Shown in pieces: positions 1 to 9,380 of a stretch of DNA of 64,000 nt. Each line of letters opens with the position of its first letter. The stretch's first letter is position 1. A program made the translations under genes and the position numbers. The notes under the pieces were generated by a model. That model had not been told where the DNA came from and did not search any database. It worked only from the letters and a program-made list of their open reading frames with translations. This DNA comes from Psychrobacter sp. NZS113. GTDB taxonomy: Bacteria; Pseudomonadota; Gammaproteobacteria; Pseudomonadales; Moraxellaceae. Where the stretch lies: positions 496,001 to 560,000 of the forward strand of contig NZ_JADYWL010000001.1 of assembly GCF_015864825.1 (NCBI RefSeq). Reading direction: 5' to 3'.

Positions 1-38
1 CTTTATTTGCTAAGACTGTTACAGTCAGAAGGGATATT

Positions 39-473
39 ATGGCTTCTTTTACCAATCAAGATTTACGTAAAGCCGGATTAAAGGTTACGTTACCTCGCAT
101 CAAAATTTTAGAGCTGCTAGAAAGTGCGGCGCTGCATCACATGAGTGCAGAAGAGGTCTACAAGGCGTTGATTGAACAAGGCGAAGATGTTGGCCTAGCG
201 ACTGTGTACCGAGTGCTCACGCAGTTCGAGCAAGCGGGTATCGTTGAACGTCATAACTTTGAAAATAATTTGTCAGTGTTTGAAATTACCCAAGAAGGTC
301 ATCATGACCATCTAGTTTGTGATGTTTGTGGAAAAATCGTAGAGTTTCATAATGAGGTAATCGAAGAAGAGCAGCTAAAAGTTGCAGAGAAGCATGGCTT
401 TAAGCTATCAGGTCATTCATTGGTACTATATGGTATCTGTGATGAGCAGGAATGTCAGGATAGTATCAAATAA
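39..473 (+). CDS. fur: Ferric uptake regulator Fur
   Basis: Fur is the cytoplasmic Fe(II)-sensing repressor of iron uptake genes. The 144-residue length is normal for the family. The N-terminal winged helix covers about residues 1-82, including the DNA-recognition stretch GLATVYRVL (52-60). The metal-binding dimerisation half carries HHDHLVCDVC (88-97), with a first cysteine pair at 94/97 and a second pair at 134/139. The ATG is preceded by AGAAGGGA at good spacing. It stands alone, with a bidirectional-looking terminator downstream and pilU converging on it. Family assignment is very secure; the regulon cannot be read from this window. Confidence 0.97.
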   Translation: MASFTNQDLRKAGLKVTLPRIKILELLESAALHHMSAEEVYKALIEQGEDVGLATVYRVLTQFEQAGIVERHNFENNLSVFEITQEGHHDHLVCDVCGKIVEFHNEVIEEEQLKVAEKHGFKLSGHSLVLYGICDEQECQDSIK

Positions 474-544
474 CCATCTTTGATTTTTCAATACTCTCAA
501 CGACAAATCATTTATCACAGCTTGTAACGATCTTTGAAATAGCA

Positions 545-579
545 AAAAAGCCCTCATTATTAATAATGAGGGCTTTTTT
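545..579. terminator. Bidirectional intrinsic terminator between fur and pilU
   Basis: A near-perfect hairpin (stem GCCCTCATTAT with its complement) is flanked by A-run and T-run, so it can stop transcription from both convergent genes, fur and pilU. Confidence 0.9.
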
Positions 580-654
580 GCGTTAAATAGTCCATATGTT
601 CTAGCAAAGACACCATTGCCACCTCTAGTAACTAATTCAAGTAACTAATAGCAT

Positions 655-1776
655 TTAGGTAATATTTAAAGATAAACTGTCAGCACCTTCATCTAGATTA
701 CCTGTACTATTTTTGCTATTCAGCTTAATTTGAAGGCGTAAGTCGTTAGGCGAGTCAGCATGGAGAATGGCTTCTTTATACGTGATTTCTCCTTGCTCAT
801 ATAAGTCAAAAAGCGCCTGATCAAAAGTCTGCATACCGCTATCACGTGAGCGTTTCATGACATCTTTAATCTCATGAACTTCACCTTTACGAATATAATC
901 ACTGATGAGCTGTGAGTTCAGCAGAATCTCAATAGCAGCACGGCGTCCCTTACCATCAGGTGTTGGAATGAGTTGCTGCGCGATGATTGCTTGCAAGTTA
1001 AGTGACAAATCCATAAATAGCTGATTGTGGCGATTTGCTTCAAAGAAGTGAATAATACGGTCAATAGCCTGGTTGGCATTGTTAGCGTGCAAAGTTGCAA
1101 AAACCAAATGACCCGTTTCTGCATATTGAATGGCGTAGCTCATGACTTCACGGTTACGAATTTCACCAATCAAGATAACATCAGGTGCTTGGCGCAATGT
1201 GTTTTTTAGACCTGCTTCAAATGAGTGGGTATCTATACCGACTTCGCGCTGGGTAATGATACATCCACGATGTTTATGGACAAACTCAATAGGGTCTTCG
1301 ATAGTGATAATATGGCCGTGAGAGTGTTGATTACGATGTCCTATCATTGAGGCAAGCGTAGTAGATTTACCAGTACCGGTTGCGCCCACAAGTAAGATGA
1401 TACCGCGTTTTTTCATTGCCAGCTCTTTTAGCGCTGGTGGTAAACGTAGCTCTTCGACGGTTGGGATTTTATTTTCGATTTTTCGTAAAATCATTCCTGC
1501 CATATCACGCTGTATAAAGGCACTGACACGAAAACGGGCTTGTTGTGCTTCATCTGCAATAGCAAACTGACACTCGTTGGTTTCTTCAAACTCTTTTATC
1601 TGACTGGGTGTCATGACACCTTTAACCAATCGCATGGTTTGCTCTGAGCTTAAGGGCGTTTTACCCACAGGCAGAATTTTCCCATTTACCTTCATAGAAG
1701 GTGCTACATCAGCGGTAATAAAAAGGTCAGAGCCGTTTTTATTGATCATTAACTGTAATAGTTTATCAATGTCCAT
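655..1776 (-). CDS. pilU: Type IV pilus retraction-associated ATPase PilU
   Basis: PilU is a cytoplasmic hexameric secretion ATPase that assists PilT in type IV pilus retraction and twitching. Visible motifs are Walker A GATGTGKST (131-139), the Walker B region DVILIGEIRNRE (199-210) and the His-box stretch TGHLVFATLH (221-230). The 373-residue length fits PilU better than PilT, and the C-terminal tail is longer and acidic. It lies 87 bp downstream of pilT in the same direction, the usual pilT-pilU order, so co-transcription is likely. Separation from PilT rests on gene order and divergence. Confidence 0.93.
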   Translation of the reverse strand: MDIDKLLQLMINKNGSDLFITADVAPSMKVNGKILPVGKTPLSSEQTMRLVKGVMTPSQIKEFEETNECQFAIADEAQQARFRVSAFIQRDMAGMILRKIENKIPTVEELRLPPALKELAMKKRGIILLVGATGTGKSTTLASMIGHRNQHSHGHIITIEDPIEFVHKHRGCIITQREVGIDTHSFEAGLKNTLRQAPDVILIGEIRNREVMSYAIQYAETGHLVFATLHANNANQAIDRIIHFFEANRHNQLFMDLSLNLQAIIAQQLIPTPDGKGRRAAIEILLNSQLISDYIRKGEVHEIKDVMKRSRDSGMQTFDQALFDLYEQGEITYKEAILHADSPNDLRLQIKLNSKNSTGNLDEGADSLSLNIT

Positions 1777-1863
1777 ATCGTACCTGCATTCGACGTAAAG
1801 CGATTAAGAGAATATCTAAAATCATGATTGAAAGATCACTAATGATGAAAAATAAAAACAATG

Positions 1864-2919
1864 CTACAAAAATGCATCAGGCTGTTTAGCATAAGGACGG
1901 GCAACATCTTTACTGATCGTACCTTTTGACACTAGGTTTTTAAGTGTCTGATCTAGCGTAATCATTCCATCGCCTGCACCGGTTTGGATAGCAGAATACA
2001 TCTGAGCGATTTTATTTTCACGTATTAAGTTACGAATAGCAGGAGTGCCTAGCATAATCTCATGTGCTGCAACACGTCCACCTGCCTGACGGCGTAGCAG
2101 CGTTTGTGATACAACGGCTTGGAGTGATTCTGATAACATGGCACGAATCATGTCTTTTTCTGCTGCAGGAAACACATCGATGACACGGTCAATCGTTTTT
2201 GCCGCTGAGCTGGTGTGTAGTGTGCCAAACACTAAGTGACCAGTTTCTGCTGCAGTCAATGCCAAACGAATGGTCTCAAGGTCACGTAGCTCACCAACCA
2301 AAATAATATCCGGATCTTCACGCAATGCAGAACGCAGAGCAGGCTCAAACCCTAACGTGTCACGGTGAACTTCACGTTGGTTGATCAGACTCTTTTTGGA
2401 TTCGTGAACAAATTCGATAGGGTCTTCAATAGTTAGGATATGCTCTTTACGACTTTCATTGATATAATCAATCATGGCCGCTAGCGTTGTTGATTTACCA
2501 GAACCTGTTGGACCAGTGACCAGTACCACGCCACGCTTTAAGTCTGAGATGCGTTTGAATACTTCGCCCATACCCAGATCTTCCATGGTCAAAACCTTGG
2601 AAGGAATGGTACGAAAAACAGCGCCAGCTCCGCGATTTTGATTAAAAGCATTTACTCGGAAACGGGCTAAATTAGGAATTTCAAAAGAGAAATCTGTCTC
2701 AAAGAATTCCTCAAAGTCAGCACGTTGCTTATCGTTCATAATGTCATAGATGAGCTGATGTACGACTTGGTGAGTCATGTCTGGCATATTAATACGTGTC
2801 ATTTCACCATCGACACGAATCATGGCAGGCATACCGGCTGAAATATGTAAATCTGATGCTTTGTGCTTAACGGTAAAGCGTAGCAAATCTTCGATGCTTA
2901 AGTTGTTTTTTTCAGCCAT
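1864..2919 (-). CDS. pilT: Type IV pilus retraction ATPase PilT
   Basis: PilT powers pilus depolymerisation at the inner-membrane base of the type IV pilus. The 351-residue protein has the PAS-like N-terminal half and a RecA-like core with Walker A GPTGSGKST (136-144), the Asp box around HILTIEDPIEFVH, Walker B DPDIILVGELRD and the His box TGHLVFGTLHT. The C-terminal AIRNLIRE motif, which is characteristic of true PilT, is present. It is the first gene of the pilT-pilU unit, and its promoter must lie in the AT-rich spacer shared with the divergent yggS-type gene. Confidence 0.96.
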   Translation of the reverse strand: MAEKNNLSIEDLLRFTVKHKASDLHISAGMPAMIRVDGEMTRINMPDMTHQVVHQLIYDIMNDKQRADFEEFFETDFSFEIPNLARFRVNAFNQNRGAGAVFRTIPSKVLTMEDLGMGEVFKRISDLKRGVVLVTGPTGSGKSTTLAAMIDYINESRKEHILTIEDPIEFVHESKKSLINQREVHRDTLGFEPALRSALREDPDIILVGELRDLETIRLALTAAETGHLVFGTLHTSSAAKTIDRVIDVFPAAEKDMIRAMLSESLQAVVSQTLLRRQAGGRVAAHEIMLGTPAIRNLIRENKIAQMYSAIQTGAGDGMITLDQTLKNLVSKGTISKDVARPYAKQPDAFL

Positions 2920-3298
2920 AATCAGGTATTCCTATCAATCAATAAGGGTAGGACAAAAGAGCGTAAAGGTGCGTGGTTAATTATCGATAAAAGATCTGTC
3001 TTAGGTCTATTCTATCAGTAAAATATAATTTGGAATTTTTACCATTATTACTATATTCAGTAGTATATGTTAAACCATGTAACAATATAATAACAAGACT
3101 ACTGACATTTAACCATCTACTACGCTAAGAAAATATAAATTATTCATTTACGTACTTAATCTATATATTTATAGATTTCGAATTCATCTAGATAGAAAGA
3201 TGGTTGTAATCAATTCGACTATGTCCAACAAGAGCTATTGGCAAAAAATAAAAAACAACTGATTTAAAAACTGATTAAATTATCCTTGTGAGTAATAT
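2920..3298. other. Divergent intergenic region, pilT / yggS-type gene
   Basis: AT-rich spacer of 379 bp holding the promoters for the two divergent units. No ORF, repeat or hairpin stands out. Confidence 0.5.
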
Positions 3299-4015
3299 AT
3301 GAACAAAACTGAAAATAATATTGATGATTCAAACCTTATTGAGAACTGGCAACAAGTCAGTCAGCAGCTACAACAAGCATGTGATAATGCTAGAAGACAA
3401 TCTGATAGCGTTATATTGTTAGCTGTTTCCAAAACCAAGCCAGCCAGTATGGTTTCTGCTTTGATCCAAAAAGGACAACGTCATTTTGGTGAAAACTATC
3501 TACAAGAAGCCCTAGAAAAAATTAATGTGTTGAAATCAAAACCTGAAGGTAAGGGAATAGTTTGGCATTATATTGGCAGTATTCAACGTAACAAGACCCG
3601 CGATATTGCTGAGAGTTTTGATTGGGTGCAAACGGTTGAGCGTGACATTATTGCCAAACGTTTAAATGATCAACGTCCAGCTGAGCTACCACCACTTAAT
3701 GTACTGATTCAATTAAATATCGATGATGAAGAGAGTAAATCAGGTTGCTTGCCAGAACAGCTACCTGAATTGGTAAACACTATAAAGGCATATGATCGCC
3801 TACAGTTACGTGGTTTGATGATCATTCCTGCGAAGTCAGATACCGATGCATTTGCTCGTACCAAGCAGTTATTTGAAGAGATCAAAGAAAAGTATCCAGA
3901 GCTAAATGGTTGGGATACACTGAGTATGGGTATGAGTGGTGATATGACTGAAGCCATAGCCAATGGTTCGACGATGGTGCGCGTTGGCACTGCCATATTT
4001 GGTGCACGAGCTTGA
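3299..4015 (+). CDS. PLP homeostasis protein, YggS/PLPBP family
   Basis: These small cytoplasmic proteins bind pyridoxal phosphate without known catalysis and buffer the cofactor. The 238-residue single TIM-barrel shows the PLP lysine in AVSKTKP (K45), the HFGENYLQEA signature (62-71), the WHYIGSIQRNK phosphate-site segment and the SMGMSGDMTEAI motif near the end. In many bacteria this gene sits beside pilT, as here (divergent), which supports the call. The N-terminus is about 15 residues longer than in E. coli YggS, but the ATG follows a plausible TTGTGAG region and no later start is better. Confidence 0.93.
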   Translation: MNKTENNIDDSNLIENWQQVSQQLQQACDNARRQSDSVILLAVSKTKPASMVSALIQKGQRHFGENYLQEALEKINVLKSKPEGKGIVWHYIGSIQRNKTRDIAESFDWVQTVERDIIAKRLNDQRPAELPPLNVLIQLNIDDEESKSGCLPEQLPELVNTIKAYDRLQLRGLMIIPAKSDTDAFARTKQLFEEIKEKYPELNGWDTLSMGMSGDMTEAIANGSTMVRVGTAIFGARA

Positions 4016-4138
4016 TCTTAATTTACCCACGCTAGATAGTAGATAGGGTATGTCATCAATCATATGACGAAAATAAAAATGCTTTGACTGATGACATTAT
4101 CCTAATTTCTTTCAGTACTATTTATCAGGTGCTATTTA

Positions 4139-5413
4139 TTAAACAACCTCATCGATTTTGGTCACGAGCATTTGAGTGATTTTGAGATTGTCGGTTGCGA
4201 TAATCTCAAATCGATAATTGGCATACTCGACAGTGTCCGTTTTCTTTGGAATTTTGCGTAGCATATACATCATAAAACCACTGAGTGTCTCATAGTTTTG
4301 ACTGCGGGGCAGATTAACAATATCTAAAGCACGAACCACGTCTTCAATGGGCGTCATTCCATCGATTAACCACGAGTTATCCGTCCGTTGCACAATGGGC
4401 TGTTCTTCTAGCGTTACAAGCTCACCCATGACGATGCTCATCACATCCTTGAGCGTGATGACACCTACGACTAATCCATACTCATTGACGATTACGGCAA
4501 AGTCAGCGCCAGTAGATTTGAACATCTCTAACACTTCAAATAAAGATAGAGTATCGGGCACAAAGAGGGCAGGCATCAGTAGCTCTTTGCTCGTTAAGCT
4601 AACTTCTTGTTGGTTGAGCACTAACGCGAGAAAGCTGCGTGATTCTACATAACCCACAATATGTTCTAAATCATCGTCATGACAGACTAAGAATTTATTG
4701 TGGGGTTGATCAATCATCACCTCGACCACTTTTTCAGTACTTGTCTTGGTATCAAAATAAACAATATTTTCGCGCGGGTTCATCACTGAAGTCACCGTAC
4801 GTTCTTGCATATCAAAGATGTTTTCTATCAGGTGATGTTCTTGTTTCTTAAGTACCCCTGCTTCAGCTCCTGCATCCATGACCGCATAAATATCTTCTGG
4901 TGTCATATCATCCTGACGTGTGGTTGAGACACCTAGCACTTCAAAGAGGAGGTTGGCTGCGCCATCGAATATCCAAATAACGGGTTTGAAGATGAAAATC
5001 AATAACATCATGGGTCGTACGAGTCGCACCGCGATAGTTTCAGTGTTTGACATCGCAAAACGTCTGGGCATCAAATCAGCCAGTAGAGAAAATAAGCTGG
5101 TGATTAAGATAAAGGCTATGACTGAAGCAACTGCCTCATTATTGAATAACATTAATAAGTAAGGACTGATAGCTGATTCACCCACTGCCCCAGCCAAAAT
5201 AGCAACAGCGTTCAAAACCACCTGTACGACAGTGATAAAGCTACCAGGGTTGTCCTGCATTTTAAGGACATCCAAGGCACGGACATCTCCTTCTTTTGCC
5301 ATGATTTGTAGCTTAATTTTGCGACCCGCTGCGATAGCAATCTCGGCAGCAGAGACAAAGGCACTTAGAGCCAGTAATAGAATAAGAAAGACACTAGCAG
5401 TTAGCAAACTCAT
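4139..5413 (-). CDS. CNNM/CBS-domain membrane protein (hemolysin C-like, TlyC/CorC family)
   Basis: Inner-membrane protein of 424 residues with a DUF21/CNNM N-terminal domain of about four hydrophobic segments (residues 1-165). Two CBS modules follow (about 195-330, including VTSVMNPRENIVYFD and VVGVITLKDVMSIVMGEL). A C-terminal CorC_HlyC domain ends the protein (about 340-420, around DNSWLIDGMTPIEDV). Family members are implicated in Mg2+/Co2+ handling; the name hemolysin is historical. It converges on the yggS-type gene and forms its own unit. Family is clear, substrate is inferred only. Confidence 0.88.
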   Translation of the reverse strand: MSLLTASVFLILLLALSAFVSAAEIAIAAGRKIKLQIMAKEGDVRALDVLKMQDNPGSFITVVQVVLNAVAILAGAVGESAISPYLLMLFNNEAVASVIAFILITSLFSLLADLMPRRFAMSNTETIAVRLVRPMMLLIFIFKPVIWIFDGAANLLFEVLGVSTTRQDDMTPEDIYAVMDAGAEAGVLKKQEHHLIENIFDMQERTVTSVMNPRENIVYFDTKTSTEKVVEVMIDQPHNKFLVCHDDDLEHIVGYVESRSFLALVLNQQEVSLTSKELLMPALFVPDTLSLFEVLEMFKSTGADFAVIVNEYGLVVGVITLKDVMSIVMGELVTLEEQPIVQRTDNSWLIDGMTPIEDVVRALDIVNLPRSQNYETLSGFMMYMLRKIPKKTDTVEYANYRFEIIATDNLKITQMLVTKIDEVV

Positions 5414-5528
5414 GACATACTCGGTAAAAAAGATAGGGGTTAATAATAAAAGTGGTAATTGATGTTAAAAAAGAAGTGGTAAACATTGAAAGGAAGTAAT
5501 GGTTTATAAAAACTCAACTTATAGAACC

Positions 5529-5554
5529 TAAAAAAGCTGGGCAAGCACCCAGCT
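5529..5554 (-). terminator. Intrinsic terminator after nadE
   Basis: On the minus strand the stem AGCTGGGTGC/GCCCAGCT is followed by a T-run, about 100 nt downstream of the nadE stop. Confidence 0.85.
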
Positions 5555-5652
5555 AATCATTAATCAATTCAGTTTTTATAAAAAAGCAGGCTATCAGCGC
5601 CGCCTAACTCTTAGGTAATAGAAGTTAGGCAAATAGAGACGCTGAATGTTGT

Positions 5653-7344
5653 TTAGCCTTTAATTGACCATTTATTTACTAATGGATAGCGGCGTTCACG
5701 TCCAAAAGCTTTGTGGCTAATTTTAGTGCCAATCGGTGATTGCAAACGTTTGTACTCGCTATTGTCTACCATTTGAATGACCTTTGTGACCATCTCAGCA
5801 TCAAAGCCTTTATCAATAATATCTTGATAGCCCATGTCCTCATCGATATATGACATAAGGATACTGTCTAGGACATCATAGTCAGGTAAGCTGTCTTGAT
5901 CTTTTTGATCTGGACGCAATTCAGCAGATGGTGGACGAGTAATAACGCGCTCAGGAATAACAGGGGTATCTTCTAAGCGGTTGCGATAGCTGGCTAATTT
6001 ATAGACCTGTGATTTATAAACATCTTTTAGGACGTCGAAGCCGCCTGCCATATCGCCGTATAACGTCGAGTAGCCAACTGCCAATTCAGACTTGTTACCA
6101 GTGGTGATGACCAAGTGACCAAATTTATTAGACAATGCCATCAGAACCACACCACGCGCACGTGCTTGGATGTTTTCTTCGGTGGTGTCTGCTGGTGACT
6201 TGTTAAATAGAGGTGCTAGGGTATGACGGATACCTTCGACAGCATCAAAGATAGGACAAACGGTATAAGACACATTCAAACGACGTGCCTGTGCTTGTGC
6301 ATCTTCTAAGCTGATTTGAGACGTATATTCGTAAGGCATCATCACCGCGTATACCTTGTCAGCACCCAACGCGTCAACTGCGATACATAGCGTCAATGCT
6401 GAATCAATACCACCTGATAGGCCAACGATAATGCCAGAAAATCCTGAGTGGTTTACATAGTCACGTAAGCCCACGACCAATGCTTGATACATCTCTGATT
6501 CACGGCTCAATGTCAAAGGTGCTTTGGCTTGGCTATCAAACTTAGCCGTTTTGACATCTAAAGTCGCTAGCAGTAACTGATTCATAAAGCGCGGTGCTTC
6601 ATGTGCGACACTACCATCAGCTTGTACGGCCATAGAGCCACCATCAAATACTAAATCGTCTTGTCCGCCAACGGCGTTGACATAAACGATAGGTAAGTTG
6701 TTTTCACGGCTGCGTTTGGCAAGCATGGTTTTACGGTTTTCTTGTTTTTCGATCTCAAAAGGTGACGCATTTAAGCTAACAACGAGATCAGCCCCTTGCT
6801 TTTTCAGCTCAGCAATTGGGCCTTTTTCCCATAGGTCTTCACAAATGAGTAGGCCGATAGTGATGCCTTTATAGTCAAACAAGACTTGATTACGACCTTT
6901 ATCAAAATAACGACGCTCATCAAAAACGCCATAATTTGGTAAGATTTGCTTATGATAAAAGCCTTTCTGATGGCCGTTATGTAGGATAGCAGCAGAGTTA
7001 AACGTGCCATGATGATCGACATGGGGATAGCCAACAATCATTACGATATCGTTGATATCACTTAAGCTAGATAAAGCGCTTTTGACGCGACCCGATAAGC
7101 TTGGGCGTAGTAACAAATCTTGTGGAGGATAGCCAAGTAGTGCTAGCTCTGGAAAGATAATGACATCAGCACCTTGCTCGCGTGCTTCTAATGCTAATGT
7201 ACGCATTTTTTCGGCATTGGCAGTGATATCACCAACCAAGAAATGTGATTGGGCCAAAGCAAAAGTAACGGTGTCTTGTGGTTTCTTAGTCTTGTTGGCC
7301 TCGGTTGAGGGGTTTGTATTGGGATTATCAGTGTCTTTTGACAT
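5653..7344 (-). CDS. nadE: Glutamine-dependent NAD+ synthetase NadE
   Basis: Catalyses the last step of NAD synthesis, deamido-NAD to NAD, using ammonia from glutamine. The N-terminal nitrilase-type glutaminase has the Glu-Lys-Cys triad visible as FPELALLGY (E66), YHKQILPNYG (K132) and LLICEDLWE (C168). The C-terminal ATP-pyrophosphatase half has the P-loop SGGIDS (310-315) and the TTGNKSELAVGYSTLYGDMAGG segment region. The 563-residue length fits the two-domain short bacterial form. The first 25 residues are polar and Asn/Thr/Lys-rich, an extension before the domain begins. Monocistronic with its own terminator. Confidence 0.96.
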   Translation of the reverse strand: MSKDTDNPNTNPSTEANKTKKPQDTVTFALAQSHFLVGDITANAEKMRTLALEAREQGADVIIFPELALLGYPPQDLLLRPSLSGRVKSALSSLSDINDIVMIVGYPHVDHHGTFNSAAILHNGHQKGFYHKQILPNYGVFDERRYFDKGRNQVLFDYKGITIGLLICEDLWEKGPIAELKKQGADLVVSLNASPFEIEKQENRKTMLAKRSRENNLPIVYVNAVGGQDDLVFDGGSMAVQADGSVAHEAPRFMNQLLLATLDVKTAKFDSQAKAPLTLSRESEMYQALVVGLRDYVNHSGFSGIIVGLSGGIDSALTLCIAVDALGADKVYAVMMPYEYTSQISLEDAQAQARRLNVSYTVCPIFDAVEGIRHTLAPLFNKSPADTTEENIQARARGVVLMALSNKFGHLVITTGNKSELAVGYSTLYGDMAGGFDVLKDVYKSQVYKLASYRNRLEDTPVIPERVITRPPSAELRPDQKDQDSLPDYDVLDSILMSYIDEDMGYQDIIDKGFDAEMVTKVIQMVDNSEYKRLQSPIGTKISHKAFGRERRYPLVNKWSIKG

Positions 7345-8198
7345 TTTTATTGTTCCTATCGATATATTATTTAAAATTTGATGGGTCAGTATTGATTTAA
7401 AATAAAATCAAAGTAAGTCCGAAATTAACTAAAAATAGCACTTTTTCATATCGAGTTCTAATATTGAACCTATATGATGAGCTTAAATTATGCGTAGGCT
7501 TTTTATATGACGTTGGCAAAATACAGTGCTGACGAACGCTTACGCATAATATCCAAAATTATGACGCCGCTCTAAAGGTTAGATCTTATGATAGTCTATA
7601 GAAGGGCGATAAAAGAGGGTTGTGGCATATAGTTTGAAAAATACTGTGTTTGTATAACGGTCAAAATAAATAAGGCCAAACAAACTTAACTATATTGAAA
7701 AGCTTAAAATAATGACTTTAGTATAACATCAATTGTCGCGACAAATAGAACGCGCCAGTGAATTACCTTACAAGGTATTGCTTTAGAGTGTGAATGTAGA
7801 ATCAGTTATTAATGTATTGTTTTTACATACTAAACCCATGTATTGGCTTCTATCTATTCGTGTCATCATCTAGTAAGCTTACGCATAGAAAGTTGTAAGT
7901 AAAGATTACAACATAGCGTTATAATAGTCATCGTATTTTGTTGCATAATAAGCGCTGATAATCGCTGTATTTTTATCTCACGTTAGTCAAAATTATAGCC
8001 AATAAGTATGCTACGGTGTCCTATGATCTAATGCTTTCAAATTAGATTCTTATCCGTATATTTATGTTGGTGATTTACAACCCTCGCTAATGAATGCAAT
8101 TTATGGACAACGTCTATAATTTGCGGTTCATCTCACATTTATAAACTCGTCAGCATAATCATAATAGGTCTTTGCTGTCTGTACTTGGTTTATACGCT
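7345..8198. other. Long non-coding spacer with an inverted repeat
   Basis: An 854-bp spacer between divergent nadE and the AI-2E-type gene. No convincing ORF is present. It contains a 13-bp inverted repeat (arms 7487-7499 and 7538-7550) and a 12-bp palindrome, TTGTCGCGACAA, at 7733-7744 that resembles an operator. It is long enough for a small RNA, but no terminator with a T-run is visible. Confidence 0.45.
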
Positions 8199-9326
8199 AT
8201 GATTGAAAATTGGACAAAAGAGTTTATTATTCAGCGCTTACTGGCCATTACCTTATTGGTTGTGCTGTTTGTACTGTGTTTTCAGGTGATACAGTTTTTT
8301 ATCGTGCCAGCACTGTGGGCAGCGATTTTAGCGTATGTGACTTTTCCTGTTTATAACTTTTTTTATGAAAAAGTAAAGCTGAGTCCTAATGTCAGCGCTA
8401 CTATCATGACGATGAGTATCTCGTTAATGATAGGCGTACCACTTGTCATTGGTGTGTTTATCCTACAGCAAGAGGCGCTCAGTTTAATCAGTAATTTGAT
8501 ATATCGTATAAAGGTTGGCTATTTAGATGTGCCTGATTCTGTTAAAGATTTGCCTATCCTCGGTCAGCAAGTCAAAGATGTACTATGGAGAATCAATAAA
8601 AACCCTGAAGGGACGTTAGAGACGTTTCGCCTTTGGGTGCAGTCACATTTATATTATGGCAAAGTCGCCTTTGATGTGGTGTTTAGCGGTCTTGCCAAGT
8701 TAGGCATGGCACTGATGACGTTGTTTTTCTTTTATCGTGATGGTACCAGCTTGGTTCGCCAGATCCGTCAAGCACTGCGTAATATCATTGGCAATCGCAT
8801 TGATGGTTATATTGACTCTGTGGGTACGACCACGCGTGCCGTGGTTTATGGTATTGGCTTGACAGCATTGGCACAGGCAATACTAGCAGGTGTCGGTTAT
8901 TACTTCGCCAGTGCGCCAAGTCCGATTTTATTGACTATTATAACCTTTATTATCGCATTGATTCCGTTTGGTACCCCATTCGCTTGGGGCGCTGTCTCTA
9001 TTTGGTTAATGAGTCAAGGTCATACGACAGAAGGTATTGGATTGGCACTATGGGGTGTATTGGTGATCAGCTGGGTTGATAACTTAATCCGTCCTATTGT
9101 GATTAGTGGTGCGACCAAAATTCCTTTTATTATTATTTTTATCGGTGTGCTAGGTGGTTTGACAGCTTTTGGTTTTGTTGGTCTGTTTATTGGGCCTGTG
9201 GTATTGGCCATAGGACTTGCCGTTTGGCGTGAATGGATATCGCAGCATAAAAACGAAATATTTGCGCCACAAGAGATAGAATTGTCTGATGACGACGCAT
9301 TGCCACCAGTGAATGAGTCGCAATAA
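8199..9326 (+). CDS. AI-2E family transporter (PerM/YdiK-type permease)
   Basis: Polytopic inner-membrane protein of about 375 residues. Hydrophobic helices cluster at the N-terminus (LLAITLLVVLFVLCFQVI and following), a soluble amphipathic central segment follows, and a C-terminal bundle includes ALIPFGTPFAWGAVSIWL and GVLGGLTAFGFVGLFIGPV, the typical glycine-rich end of the AI-2E transporter family. The frame is open from a TTG at 8172, but the ATG at 8199 is preferred. Substrates in this family are mostly unknown; AI-2 export applies to one member (TqsA). Nothing in the context suggests a substrate. Confidence 0.85.
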   Translation: MIENWTKEFIIQRLLAITLLVVLFVLCFQVIQFFIVPALWAAILAYVTFPVYNFFYEKVKLSPNVSATIMTMSISLMIGVPLVIGVFILQQEALSLISNLIYRIKVGYLDVPDSVKDLPILGQQVKDVLWRINKNPEGTLETFRLWVQSHLYYGKVAFDVVFSGLAKLGMALMTLFFFYRDGTSLVRQIRQALRNIIGNRIDGYIDSVGTTTRAVVYGIGLTALAQAILAGVGYYFASAPSPILLTIITFIIALIPFGTPFAWGAVSIWLMSQGHTTEGIGLALWGVLVISWVDNLIRPIVISGATKIPFIIIFIGVLGGLTAFGFVGLFIGPVVLAIGLAVWREWISQHKNEIFAPQEIELSDDDALPPVNESQ

Positions 9327-9380
9327 ATAACAGCGATTCTACTACTAGAACCACTATTATTTGACTATGTTATAAAAACG

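Noticed and set aside
4050..4096. Terminator between yggS-type and CNNM genes
   Set aside because: ATGTCATCA and TGATGACAT form a 9-bp inverted repeat but with a long loop and no T-run; not strong enough to annotate.
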